A stretch of DNA of 64,000 bases from Sequoia sempervirens (lineage: Eukaryota; Streptophyta; Pinopsida; Cupressales; Cupressaceae): assembly GCA_007258455.2 (NCBI GenBank), contig VDFB02193867.1, positions 569,350,656-569,414,655 of the forward strand, given 5' to 3'. The position numbers and the translations under genes are program-made. The first letter of the stretch is position 1. Every line of letters starts with the position of its first letter. The notes beneath the pieces are model-generated. The model was not told the DNA's origin. It did not search any database and saw only the letters and a program-made list of their open reading frames with translations. Below, in pieces: positions 34,180-46,694 of the stretch.

Positions 34180-36171
34180 CTAGTCATTGTTGCCTACATC
34201 TGAATGCTGAGGTAATGGTGGCACTGATCCCACTGATCTCTCTCTTCCTCTACCTTAAGGTGGTTCCATATCCCCACTCTTGTATGAGCTCCTTAACCTC
34301 CCTGATCTATCCTGCATCGCACTCTACCTTTGAGAATTAGGGTTGCCTCTACTCTGCTGGAACTTCCTTAAAGTATAAAATTTTATAATACTTTGCCTCC
34401 TAGACCACCTGAATCAAGTCACCTATATCCCCTCCTGAGGTCCACCCGTGATCCCACTCTCTACCGTACGTGTCTTTGTCAGCCTATAGCCTCATCCTAT
34501 CTCTATCTTCCATGCCTCTCAGGCCAACCATATGTTTTCTCTCTTTGTTGTAAGCATATCTATAATTTCATGTACCCTATCTAGCTGTGCCTAGAGGTTG
34601 TGTTGATCAACTGTCAGGGTATCTACCATACCCTGCAATATTTGTGTCTCAACTAGAATTTCCCTGTAGGCTATCCCTCTCCACAATCCTGGTCCAGAGG
34701 TCATCCTTTTCCTATCATAGTAATTTCTATAGCTATGCTATCCGGGCATGTGCCCCTACTAATCTCTCTGCATAATCATCACCCGACTATAGAATATGAA
34801 GCATTATCTCCTGTTGTGGTCCCTTCTCATCCACCTCCATATCATCTCTCTTGCCCTCTACACGCTCCTCCTTCTCTACCTCCTCTACATACTCTACCTC
34901 ATCCTCCTCCCCTCCTACCTTCTCCTCTTGTTGGGCTCCCCTCTGCCTCACCTTGTGTCCCTAGGCCTCTCCCTCACCATCAACAGGTACCTATCGAGGT
35001 GTTTTTCCTTGTCTCTCTAGCAACATCACTCTCTCTAGCCTCCTCTCCCTCCACCACTCCACATACCTATCTTTCACCTTGGGATCATCCAATCCTCCTT
35101 TATAATCTCATCTAGACTCCTCTAGCTAGTCCCATGTTGCTCTTGCTACCTCTAGTATCACCTTCCTCCCCACACACTTATCTCCTGTATCACCCAAGCA
35201 TGTCTCTCATTAGGCTTTGGAATGCCTTGTCAAATGTCAAACTACCTTGTCACCCTATCACGCCGATACATATCAATAGTGTATCTCTACCTCCCAATTA
35301 GGCAGCACCTGGTGAACATGAAGCTCATATACATCTTGATCCACCTATCCCATGCCTAGAAGTCATAACCCATATATGGCCTTCAAACTACCTACTCCTC
35401 TTGTAGGTAATCCAACCATCACCTCCATGCAACTAAGATCCTAATCTCCTCATACTGGAGGGTACAAGTCCATCTGAATACAATCAACTCATTTGGCCAT
35501 AGCTCCCATCCACCCTCTAGTACCAACTGTGTCACTCAGATGTGCTCCCAGGCCCATACTTGTAGGAGTGTCATGTGCATGATGCTAAAAACCTCTTGGT
35601 AACATATTAGGTGCATAAATTTTTACAACTATGTTGATAGGAACGCACCCCAAGCATATCTCATCTCCCTCCTCACCATGCTCAACACCACATCTTCCAC
35701 TGTCAAACTGGAATATCTCCGCTCCTATCTCGTAGCAAGATCCCACTCACCACACCACATAGGTATAATGGAAGCGAAGGCACCATACCCAAATATATGT
35801 CTATGTCCAACATCGTCCCCCTGAATGGGAGGTTTGTCCTCCCAAGCATCACTTGTAGTAGTTGTGGGACAAGTTATGTCACTGAACCCTCCACTATCTC
35901 ACCTCGAATAGGTAGCATGCATAATCCTCCATACATCCTTGAGTGTCACAGTCATCTCACTTGTAGGGAGGAGGAAGGTGCACATATCTAAACTCCACCT
36001 CTCGATCAATACAGTAAGCATGGGATTGTGTGCCCATAGTGGTGGTAGCAATGATATGTATGCCAACCTAATAGAGTCCAACATGACCCACTCATCCCCT
36101 CCAAATCCTTTTTCTAACTGTAGGAATGTAGATATCTTGTCCCATGTCCTCGCGCTATCTATGCTCTGCAT
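34180..36171 (-). pseudogene. Antisense ORF (aORF) of G related to the plant mobile domain
   Basis: Minus-strand coding runs opposite to pol. The first 90 codons (36171-35899) are open and contain WSLDMCTFLLP.SEMTVTLKDVWRI, matching the start of the plant mobile domain found in plant transposons and MAIN-like proteins. Further along, with stops, come DRWIKMYMSFMFTRCC and a YRRDRVTR.FDI.QGIPKP block that resembles the closing part of the same domain (about 35200-35330). From 35150 to 34180 it becomes acidic/basic coiled coil. Such antisense ORFs between integrase and the 3' LTR are known from Tat elements. Function unknown; chromatin or silencing interference has been suggested for the domain in general. 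Confidence 0.65.
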
Positions 36172-36179
36172 CCATCACA

Positions 36180-36869
36180 CCATCATGTCAAGTCTTTATC
36201 ATCTATTTTCCTCTATCTTTTATTTTTCTTTCTTTCTTGCAAATTTGTTTTTTTTGTATGCGCTCATCTGCAAAGTAGATTTGCCTATCATCATATCCAC
36301 CTCTTTACTTACACATCCACCCTTATGTTTTGCAAAATTTCCCATTTCCCATAGCTCTACACATCCACCCTTGTGAGTGATACACATTTGCTTGTCACTT
36401 ATAGCTCTGAGCATTTTCCCTTGCGAGTGATGCACATTCACTTTTCCACCATTTCTCTACGCATTTTTCCTTGTACACGATGCATTTTCCTATTCTTAAG
36501 TAGATACACCCTTGAAAATATAGGGGCAAAGTCGCCTATCCTATTACACATTCGTCCCTGTGGGCTTTACACATTTGCCTATCCTGAAGTAGGCTTTCCT
36601 TTCTAGAAAACCCCCTCATAGAGCATATCTTTCCATTGTGGATACACCCCTAGACTTGTGATTTTTCCAATCAAAATGTGCAACAATCCCTCCTCGCCTA
36701 TCTATGGATATGCCTATCACAGGTGCATTCGCTTGAGCTCTTGATGGGTGGATTTGTTGTCTCATGACAGGCGGATCCACACCATCGTGGACTTTGAATG
36801 AAAATTAAATGCAAAAAAATTCAAAGTACAAAGTCAAAGTTTTGGACACACTTGGTTGAGATCATCTCT
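36180..36869 (-). other. Leader-like region upstream of the aORF
   Basis: On the minus strand this carries repeated GGTGGATGTG / GGCAAATGTG / GGTGTATC words, similar in style to the sense leader at 18280-18600. No ORF of note. It may hold the aORF promoter, but I see no convincing TATA box. Confidence 0.4.
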
Positions 36870-36881
36870 GCTCTAATACCA
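36870..36881 (-). other. PBS-like sequence on the minus strand
   Basis: TGGTATTAGAGC followed by AGAG, one mismatch from the initiator-methionine site, but not followed by an LTR-like TG end. Chance or relic. Confidence 0.35.
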
Positions 36882-37332
36882 CGATCGAGCTGCATCCAGC
36901 CGATGTCGAATATCTCCTCCGCATGACATTTTTCTCTCCCCACTCTCTATTTTCTCTCAAGTGCTTAGGGTAAAAATGAATAGTAAATTACCTAATTTAT
37001 TATTTACAGCCCCCCTAATTACTCCTGAAACCTTAGTTTTCTTCTTTTCACTCCCATTTGCACCCCATAGCTCCTTTTCCCTCTATTCTTTCATCGTTGT
37101 TCATCATTTTTTGCACAGTCCTGTTGGTACCCTCCTTTTTCTTCTATTGAGAAGTTGTCCAAAGCCTATTTTTCCCCATCTACCCTCTTGAGGGGGCATC
37201 ATCCTTCCATATTTCACCTTTTTCTTTGTGCCATCCTTCCCTCCATGTTGGGGCATCTCATCACCTATTTTCTTCCATCGAGTCACCTATATTTTATTTT
37301 TCTTCAAAACATCATTATTTTAACAATTTTTT
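36882..37332. other. Region before the G polypurine tract
   Basis: About 450 bp of C/T-rich plus strand. Nothing coding. Includes a pyrimidine-rich run near 37050-37090. Confidence 0.4.
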
Positions 37333-37346
37333 GAAGAGGGGCAAAA
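37333..37346 (+). other. G polypurine tract
   Basis: GAAGAGGGGCAAAA directly before the 3' LTR start TGTAGACATC. Confidence 0.85.
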
Positions 37347-38561
37347 TGTAGACATCTAAATTTGACCATTCACATTTTCTCAAATTTATCTCTTATTTGA
37401 CCATTATTATTTAATTAATATTTTTCCATTTCCTAACGTTGCCTAAAGTATTTAATTATTTAATTAAATGCTTCATCCTTTTAATATTTCCTCTCTAGAT
37501 TAAATAAACAAACCAATTTGTTTAGCCTAGTCATTTAGTCCATGTGGATTAAAATCAATTTTAATTCACCCATCCTTTCTCTCTCAAGCATCACATCCTC
37601 CATGATTTTCCTCTAATCTTGATTAGCCAACCTAATCCCTTATTAGGATGTGCACACCTTTAATCTTGGATTAGTGTCACATCCTTCATAACTTGCAAGT
37701 TCCCTCAATCCCTTCATTAGCCTAATTAATCATTTGCACAACCTTAATTTGTGATTAATTAATCATAATCTAAGCCCAATGTCAATTATGACATGTTCTT
37801 AAGTCAACCCTCATTAATGCCTTATCTTTTTTGAGAAGTAATCTCCCTTTCCCAAGGAATTTTTAATTCCTATTTATTCCCCCCCATGCCTACATGAAAT
37901 TTTAAATTCCATTTTATTACACCAATGTCTCTTGAGGAATATTTGATTCCTCCCTTCATCTCCCAAGGAATTTTATATTCCTTTTATCATCCCCAAAAGG
38001 ATTATAGGGGAGTTTTAAATTCCCCTTGTCACATCCTTCCCATGATTTGGGAGGATGGGACAAGCAATCCCTTTTCCACCTCACCTCCACCTTATGTCCA
38101 CATCATCACTCCACTTCCCCCTAGGATGACACACATGTCATCCTCACATGAGTTGAGAAGCCTCAACCCTTGATCCTCTTCCAAGAATCAATCTTGGCCA
38201 TCCATTTCCTTCTCCCCTTCTAATGACTATCTAATGCCTTAGTCTTTTTTCATTCTAACACACATACATTCAACCTTATGCACTCTTAAGCTCTCACACT
38301 ACCACTATATTCAACCTTGCAGTTCCACACCCATTTACATCCAAATCAAGCAAAATAAAGCCATTATTCTATCGAAATCCTGAAGGAGCACACAAAGAAA
38401 TCAATCAAAAGGGGCATCATTTCAAAAAGCTCAACATTGGAGGTATTTTATATCTTCATTTGTCTAGGCCCTAAACTTGAGTTTTTTGTTGTGTTTTTAT
38501 CTTTGCTTTATTTTCACATTTTCTTGCATTTTATGTAGATAAATTCACTAATAGTGCCACA
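37347..38561 (+). repeat. G 3' LTR
   Basis: 1215 bp starting TGTAGACATC. Aligns with 16899-18170 over its length. The right end is set at GTGCCACA; the final 20 bases differ between copies, so it could be off by about 15 bases. Confidence 0.85.
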
Positions 38562-39299
38562 TTTTTTGAGCTAATCTAGTAGCATAATGGTATTTGCAAT
38601 ACAAAATCTCATACAGCTGCAAATGCAACACAATATCTTATAGAGCTCATGATAGTAGATTCCTAAATTACCACATGAAACACCATGTAGCTTGCATGCA
38701 TGCAAAACCCAAAATCTTCACATGCATTCACCCTCACAACATGTGGATGAGAAATTTAACGCGCAAGGTGTGTACATGCATGAAAAAGGTCCCACAACAT
38801 AGGAAAGGTACCACCCAACATGTGTGCATCCCACATGTCATAATTTGTCATACAATTTATCATAATTGACTCTTGCATTGCCATAATTCGTCATATGACA
38901 ACCCTTGTCATAATTTGTCATAATTAACTAATTAATCATGAAAAAATCCTTAAAATTAGCTCAAAATCATGGGTCCATCAAGTGGGATGCCTACCTCCAC
39001 CAATTTAGATTATAAATTGCATATGTCACCTTATATGTAGGATGCCACCTCATTGGTAGGTCCCACAAAGTGACAAAAATTTAGGTAGGTAATAAACATT
39101 AGAATATAATAGTTAATCATTAAATCAAATCACCATTAAGACTTGCAAAAGTTGAGACACCTTAATCCCAAAATTATCCCACTTTTCAAAGATATTTCAA
39201 GACCCAAACCACCATCAACTATTCAAGGTTGTAAGGCCCATGGAATCAAAACACCACGTAAACTTCTCAATGCATCTATAATATTCGTTAGGGTGTCAA
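38562..39299. other. AT-rich region between G and Copia pol
   Basis: No coding signal. 38835-38935 has loose repeats of CATAATTTGTCATA. It may include the 3' LTR of the Copia element at 39300-41660: a candidate polypurine tract (GGTGGAAGATGGGAAGG on the minus strand, 39314-39330) lies at the junction, but I could not define LTR ends. Confidence 0.4.
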
Positions 39300-41660
39300 T
39301 TTTTTCAGTTTAACCTTCCCATCTTCCACCATATCACATAAAAAATAAAATTATACATCAATATTCTTTGTTTTGGAATGGAAAGTAGGATTCTTTGCCA
39401 AGAAAATGACACTTTGACTATCACAAAAACTTGTAATCATCCACACATCTAGCCCAAGATTTGAACACAACCCTTAAGCTAAACTAATTCCCTACAAACA
39501 TGAGTAGCTACCATGTACTATCTTCTATCATGGATATGGTGACTACAACTTGTTGCTTACTCATCCAACCAATGGCATTAGCAAACATTGTGAATACATA
39601 TCCATTGGTGGATCTTTTACTATTATCTCCCGCACAATTTGAATCCACATATCCACAAATACAAACAAAATTTTGAGATCCAACAGGATATTAATGATAA
39701 TATAGGGCATACTCATATGTTCCCCTCAAATATCTGAACACTTGCTTCACGACATCCCAATGCATCTATATATGATTAGCCATAAATTGACTCAAGACTC
39801 CCACTACTTGAGCAATGTTTGTCCGTGTACATACTAAATCATACATCAAGTTTCTTACAATGCTAGCATAATGTACTTTGGTCATGTCCATCTTAGAAGG
39901 ATACTTTAGATAATCCTCCATAGAAACCTTCGTTCCCTATAACACAAGAACAAATAACTATCTGCAAGTTGCCATGCAAAATCTCTTCAACACAGAGTTC
40001 ACATACTTACTCTAGCTTAACCAAATATACCTAAATCCTTCATTTCAAACTATGCTAAAAACTAAGACTTCAGATTTGAAATCAAACTTTTACCATTTTG
40101 AATAAACAACATATCATCAACTTATAAAGAAATAATAAGAATGTGATCATTATCAGTTTTGTAGTAAACACAATGATCAAATTTAGATCTTAGAAATCCC
40201 AAACTCAACACAAAGCTGTCGAATTGTTGGTACCACATCCTTGGAGATTGTTTAAGACCATACAAATACTTTTTCAACTTGCATACCAAATGTTCTTTAC
40301 CTTTAACCACACACTACTCAAGTTCTTACATATATATTTCTTCTTCCAAGTCACCATGAAGGAAAGTTGTTTTCACATCCGTCTTCTCCACTTCAAGATC
40401 ATACATTTTTTCTAGAGATAAAAAAAATGGAATATGTGTCAAATTCACAATAGGGGAGAATATCTCACCATAATCAATTCCCTCCACCTATGAGTAACCC
40501 TTTGTGAGCAACCTTTCTTTATGCTTCTAAACACTACCATCAAGACCAACCTTATTTTTGAATACTCATTTGCAACCAATGGGTTTATTTCCTATGTGTT
40601 ATTTTTATTCAATGCAACCATCTCTTCATCCATGGCTTTCATCTAGGAATCAACATTACTCATATCCATTGCATATTGCATAGTCTGTGGCTCATCAATG
40701 TTAGCAATCAAAGCAAAAATACAATTAGAATCTAATAGTAAATAACCAATTTCCACCTAATATGAGTGGAAATCCTCAGAGGTTGAGGTTGATTTTTTGA
40801 GCTTTCAGAGCTACTAGAGCTCTCGTCATCATCAGGTCCATTCTAGGCTTCTAGTTCAACTTTCTTAAGGTCAAGAGGAAGCTAAACCACATATTCCTTT
40901 TTATGTTCTTTTGTAGGCTACAAAATAGTGAAAGAAGGATTCATCTCTTTGAAGATAAAACTTTGACTATAGACAACCTTTTCATCCATTGGATCCCAAA
41001 GCTTGTACCCTTTCACACCAACATCATAGCTAATGAATATATATTTGACAACCTTGTTGTCCAACTTTGAACTTTTCTCCCTCGATACATGAGCATATGT
41101 CTCACAACCAAACACATGAAAATGTATCAATGAGGGATTCTTATCTGACCACATCTCCATGGGTGTCTTCTCATCAAGAGTTGATGTAGGAGATCTTTGA
41201 TCAAATTGCACACAATGGCAATAACTTTGACCCAAAATTTTTATTCAAGACCAACTCCACTTAGCATACTCCTAGTCCTCTCCATCAATGTATTGCTTAT
41301 CCTCTCTATAACTTCATTTTGCTGATGGGTATATGGAGTTGTCTTATGCCTTCCAATCCCATGCTCTTTATATAACTTGTCAAAATTTGTAGAACAAAAC
41401 TCACCACCATGGTCAATCCTCAAACACTTAATCTTCCTACTAGTTTTATTTTCTACCAAGGCTTTAAATTTCTTAAACTGACTAAAGACTTCAAATTTAA
41501 TGCTAAGAAAATATACAAATGTCCTATTATAGTCACCAATAAATGAAACAAAATATATAGATTTTCTTAATGAAGGAACATTCATAGGACCAAAAATATT
41601 AGCATGCACATAGTCTAAAACCCCAAAAGATCTATGAGAATTGTGATAAAATTGAACATG
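39300..41660 (-). pseudogene. Copia pol: integrase, RT and RNase H, decayed
   Basis: Minus-strand order integrase (41660-40918), RT (about 40760-39950), RNase H (about 39830-39360), the Ty1/Copia order. Integrase shows HANIFGPM (first catalytic D changed to N), IDHGGEF (second D) and HQQNEVIER (E). RT shows VEGIDYGEIFSPIV, KTTFLHGDLEEEIYM, KKYLYGLKQSPRMWY, and the catalytic YVDD is now stop-VDD at 40110-40124. RNase H shows GYVDSNCAGD. The N-terminal zinc region of integrase, protease and gag are cut off by E2 at 41668. Confidence 0.8.
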
Positions 41661-41667
41661 ATTTTTC

Positions 41668-42800
41668 TATTGAACATCTAGAATATTGAGAGGGGGGGGG
41701 GGGTGAATCAGTATTCTATAAAACCATTCACACAAAATCCATTTAAGCATTATCACAAATTTGATTGAATTAATAAAAGAAGACATGGAATCAAGACAAA
41801 GCATCATCACACAAGAACACCATTATTTTTACGTGGAAAACCCAAAATGGGAAAAACCATGGTGAGGATTAGCTCACAATATAATATATATGGATAGAGA
41901 ATATTATAGGGGCTCACTGCCAGGACTCACCATCCTTGAAAGGCTCACAACCTAAAGTAAATAAAATAGTATGTCTCACTGCCAAGATACAAAAGGTTAT
42001 GGATCACTACCAAAGTTGTGAACTGATAAAGAATGCACCTTCCATGTGCTAGAGTTTAGTTCTGGTGAAGCACAATACTTGAGTAATTCACTCAACTGCT
42101 TATCGATACAATTCACACATATTCATTCTCAACTCTTCCTTCACGTATCTTTCACATGCACATATTCTTCTCTCTTTCTCTACCACTTCACACACCCACT
42201 TTGTCCTTCCAAAGATGTCTTACATATATACATATGTATATCCACATTTCTTAATTAGGTAAGCCTAATTAGAGAAACCTTAATTCAAAAACTAACTCTG
42301 TTGGCATGGATCTAAGATAGATCCCATTATCATTTGTAGCAAATCTCAATATAATTAGGTCGGTCAAAGTTAAACCAAAACTCAACCATATGTACACCCC
42401 ATCAAACGTGCAACATAAAAACTTGTTAACACATTGAATTCTCCTTTAGACGAGATCAAACTACTTATCTTCAACACCACATGGTATGGCAATTAATTAT
42501 GAGAAAATGCAAAGTCTCCCACAATAGTGTACTATATGAGAACTTATTGAGGTTTGCAAATCATAATACTGTCATTCATAGCTTCCAAATGCCTTCACAT
42601 ATCATCATGAATTTACAAAGTAGAATACATCTTGTAGGCTCAAACCTATATACAAATTCCTATAATGATATCTTTTACTGAGATAGATTCTGGGCCAAAA
42701 AATTAGATCAATAGGAATTCATATCTGGAGTAGAAAAATACTAGTAATCAACAAAATTCTATTATCTGTTGAAACAATGACAACCTATCAATTTCCAACA
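41668..42800 (-). repeat. E2 3' LTR
   Basis: 1133 bp, starting TATTGAACATC (TG mutated to TA) and ending TTTCCAACA. Contains an 11-12 G run at 41692-41703 and the E1-type hairpin at 41832-41861. Confidence 0.7.
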
Positions 42801-42813
42801 ATCCCCCCCTTTG
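42801..42813 (-). other. E2 polypurine tract
   Basis: CAAAGGGGGGGAT on the minus strand, directly beside the LTR end. Confidence 0.7.
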
Positions 42814-43033
42814 TCATTGATGACAACAAATGATGTGAAAACCATCAAAAATACCTCTTCCCAACTTATACACAAAAACATTTCAAATTCTTGTCTATTT
42901 TCACATGATACTTCTTTCTCTTCCCCTTTGACATCAATGGCAAAGGAAAATAAATTTTAGAGTTCTAATAGTTCCTTTGCATACCTGAATACTCCCCCTA
43001 AGGAGTACATCTCGAAACGATTCTGAAAAGTGA

Positions 43034-43288
43034 TTAACTAGAGGTAGTAGATGATTGAAGCTTGCTAAGAATACCCATCCATGAGGATCTCCCTCCATTC
43101 CAAAGCCTTGTTGCCTCTGTTAGTGCACCACATAGATAATTGAGATCAATTAAAGTATCTTTTCCTTCAACCACAGTTCTGGGAGAAGCATAAGAGTTCA
43201 AAATCTTGTCAGCAACTGAAAGAACATAGTAGATAGGAGCATAGCTAATCTTGATTAAATATTTGATCTTCCCATACAACTCAATCAA
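43034..43288 (-). pseudogene. E2 ORFX, C-terminal end
   Basis: 84 codons ending shortly before the polypurine tract, the same relative place as the coiled-coil tail of E1 ORFX (1789-2421). Sequence similarity to E1 is weak here (an L..LCG.LTE-type stretch against LAYLLCGHIT). Confidence 0.4.
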
Positions 43289-44732
43289 ATCTCCTATTTA
43301 TTTTTGTGATGTGAGGTATTCCTCATGCAATCTTGTCAAACCATACCAATTCTAATCATCCAAACTAAGAGAAGGATCAAATGTGCTAGATGCAAACTTA
43401 ATTTGAGTTTCAATCGTGCTCTCAATCATCCTCGAGCCTTTGAATTTGATGCAAGAAATGTGGTTGACACTCAATATCCAACCCAAACAATTTGAATCAA
43501 ACAAGGAAATTTTCCCTTGAACATACAAACACCCAGTTGTTCCTTAGGACACCCCTAGAGGCTTCTAGCCTTCAAAAATCAACAAAAAGACTTATCTTTT
43601 GGAGAATGCCGTACAAATTCCAAAAAAACACCTTCTAAGCCTCTCAACCAAATATGAAACAAATTCCAAACAGGTTTCAACTGACTTCTACACAACAATA
43701 CTGAGATTCAATAAACCACCCCTGAATTAGGCTACTAAATTAGCCATGTTTTCCAAATGAAGTACCTTCAAAACACTTGGTTTTCACCAAAACACTTTTG
43801 ATAGAGTTAAATTGTGACACAAAACCAAAAAATCCTCAATCACTTCTCATATTTAAGTCCTCTAACCCACTAATCCATCAAACCCTCCATTTTCTTGCAC
43901 AAATACTAGGGTTTTAAGAATCTCCGCTATACTGGGCTTATAAAACAAAACCAATGCATCAAAAAGTTTCTATTAAGTTTGCACAGACTTCTCAAACCCT
44001 TACAAGTTCACTCACATCAACAATTCATCAAAACTCTACTCAAAACCACCATTTTCACATAGAAAAATGTAATTGTTAGCCCTAGGGCATCCTCCCATTA
44101 CACACAACTTACCTTACTTGCCTTCAAAACCTTAGGGAAACCTATTTTATCAAAAGAAATGCCATTTTTCTGAGCAACAGGGTTTGACAGTAGGGGGAAG
44201 GCTATTTACACTATTTAATCACAAAATTGGGCCTCGCTGGTTTTTACCAGACAGTTACAAAAATTTGAAAGATCTTCCACAAAACCTGATGTTAGACTCT
44301 CAAAATGGACTCAAATGAAAGTGAGATTATGCTCCTACAAATCACAATGAATTTCACAACATGATATTGATTGTACGGGTCGTAAAATATGAAAAGAATA
44401 TAGGAAAACAGAGAAAAGTGTAGAAATAATCATTGTATTTAATGTTGGAACTCCAATACAATCATCAACAAAAATTCCTCATGCCATGGAGAGATTTTTA
44501 TACATGTTTCAATTCAAATCTCAATTTCCCAACTCCTATAACTACCCCTTGAACTTCTAAGACCCTTGATCTTCTAAAAGTTGCTTTTCTTGTAATTTTG
44601 TCTTGACAATAATTACATCTTTTTGCAAATTTTAACAACAAAACTCAAATGACCCTCAAATCACCCAAATACATGATAAATGGTCTTTTTAGACCTTATT
44701 TAGAGTAAATATGCCATATTTAAGAAAATACT
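43289..44732. other. Non-coding stretch inside E2
   Basis: About 1.4 kb without credible coding. It separates two ORFX pieces, so it may be another decayed insertion, but I could not find its ends. Confidence 0.35.
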
Positions 44733-46552
44733 TTAATACCTAGACTTACCTAGTGACCAACATCCTAAAACCTTCAAGTGATCTAATTTTGACAAAATAT
44801 TTAGGTGCTCTTGCACCAAAATTGCATTAGGCCAAGACCAATAGAATGAAAATAAAATATTAATCTCTTCCTGACAAATTTGAATAACCTTTAGATTTTC
44901 AAGTTCCAAGCTATGAGTAGACTTACACTTCTCTACAATTTCCAAAAATCTTTTAGCTTCAACCCAAGAGATCATGTCACTTACTTCTTTGCTCTTTAAT
45001 TCATTGAATCTATCATTTAATGAATTTGAGCTTTCTCTAACAAAACATGAAGAACTAGAGACCACACAGGGAGCTACCTGAAAGTGTGTCCTACTTTTGG
45101 CCAATTGCTTAAGTCTTCTTGGAGCAGGGTCCACCTGAGCAACCAGGGAATGAACCACAACTGCTTTCCTCTTTTCTCTAGTGGAAGACTTTGGTTTACC
45201 GGAGACAAGATCAGACTCTTCAAGAGCTTTAGCTACTTCAAAGTAGGTTCCAAACGTGGTCTGTTGGGATCCTGGGGGCTATTAATCAACAATTCAATGC
45301 AACTAGCATCGTAGTCCTCAATTTCATATCCAAACTCAGGTATCCACAAATTCCTTGGTTCAACTGCCTTGATGATGCATCTATCAGTGCTTACCAAAAA
45401 GGTTATATCATCCTTATATTTTGAAACCAATTCTCTTGGAATCCTTCTCCTTCTGTTCATTTTCCTTTGAAACTTCCCAAAGAATGCACCAAGGGAATCT
45501 TCTTGTGCATCTAATTCCCCAATGCTTCTCATTAGTTCCTCTATCTGATGAGAAATTGATCTGGTATTCTCCCAACTAACTTCTCCTAATCCAAGCATCT
45601 CCTTCATAAAGTAGAAGATCAAACATAAAACTAATGTACCATATCTAAATGTACCTTTCTTCTCCTTGATATCTCAGATTCTTCAACAGTTGTTGTCGAA
45701 GTAGCTCACAAAGATCATATTTAGTTCCACACTCAACTATATCCAATGCAAGATCAATTGTAGTAGCAGAGACATCGTTGTCACCAAGAATCAGCTGTGA
45801 AATAACCAAGCTTGCATACTAAACTGTTGGGTTAGGGATTCTAGCTCATGTGTTCCTAATTGAACCCTTTTCTCTATCAAAATTGCAAATTGGAGTTTGT
45901 CTGGAGGATGATAATCCAATAACTTCCCTGATTACATCTCTAGATATCATATTTCCTTCATAAAGCCATACATAATCATCATGAAATCTGCTAAGATCCA
46001 TTCTGATACATCTTCCTTCATTACTAAAGTCCTAAAAATTGTTCCATATATCCAATTTCATTTTCAAAAGGACATTGTATTCTGGTTTTAGGGTAAAACC
46101 ATTTTTCAGTTAACTCTTCAATCCACATCATGCGAGATTTTCTGTAAATGTATTCTTCCAAATTTCCATGAATCTATACTCCAACATCTTCAATCAGTAT
46201 GACACCAATAGGAATATCCAAAAAAGCACCCAAAAGATCAAGTTCCAAGGATTTAACAAGGTACATTTTGTACTCTAGTTCTGGTTTCTCTGAAATGTTC
46301 ATAAGTTAAGGCATATTGATTGCATACAAAATTCCACAAATAATTTAGATGAAGTAGTAGCAACTTACAATTTTCTTTTCTACCAAAGTTGAATTCAAAA
46401 TATTTGGAACATAGAGTTTCTCTAGTTTCTTCAAGCTTTCTCTCCACGTTTCTTTTTGCACAAGTTCCTCTCATCCAATACATTTTCCTAAACATGTTTG
46501 AATTTATTGCTTTCATCCCAATTGCTCCTGCAATAAATGCTTCAAATCTCAA
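44733..46552 (-). pseudogene. E2 ORFX, main part
   Basis: Aligns by eye with E1 ORFX on the minus strand: FHDDYVWL...VIGL (about 46000-45930) with E1 VHDEFMWL...VTGL, KYDLCELLRQQLLKNL (about 45730-45680) with E1 DYDLCELFRSQLLENL, and the RRIP...LV...ITF block with LWIPEFGYE (45233-45470) with E1's counterpart. Downstream 44733-45158 is a serine-rich then helical region without match in E1. Several frame changes and stops. Unknown function. Confidence 0.6.
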
Positions 46553-46680
46553 TTAGATCACCTCAAAATTTTTGTAAGCTTTCATCCTTTCAAAATTTGT
46601 GAAATACATTTTTCACACACGTGTTTGCAAATTCCTTTTGCATGAATTTAGAATTCATAACCTTAATAAATGCACTTCAA

Positions 46681-46694
46681 GCATGATAAGACAT
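46681..46694. repeat. LINE target-site duplication, left
   Basis: GCATGATAAGACAT, repeated exactly at 48407-48420. Confidence 0.9.

Larger units (their letters stand above)
16899..38561 (+). mobile_element. G: giant Tat-lineage Ty3/Gypsy retrotransposon
   Basis: LTRs of about 1.25 kb (16899-18170 and 37347-38561) bound a 19.2-kb interior with a PBS at 18175 and a polypurine tract at 37333. Order is gag, protease, RT, RNase H, second RNase H, integrase, which is the Gypsy order. The second, plant-acquired RNase H and the antisense ORF in the 3' region are hallmarks of the Tat lineage. Every domain is broken by stops, and two solo LTRs (23037-24297, 25714-27145) are nested in it. Even without them the element is about 19 kb. 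No clear target duplication flanks it (ATAAC on the left, TTTTT on the right). Confidence 0.85.

Noticed and set aside
34393..35115. Plus-strand Pro/Ser/Leu-rich ORFs
   Set aside because: They mirror the minus-strand aORF, whose acidic coil reads as P/S/L-rich on the other strand; the minus strand has the domain motifs.
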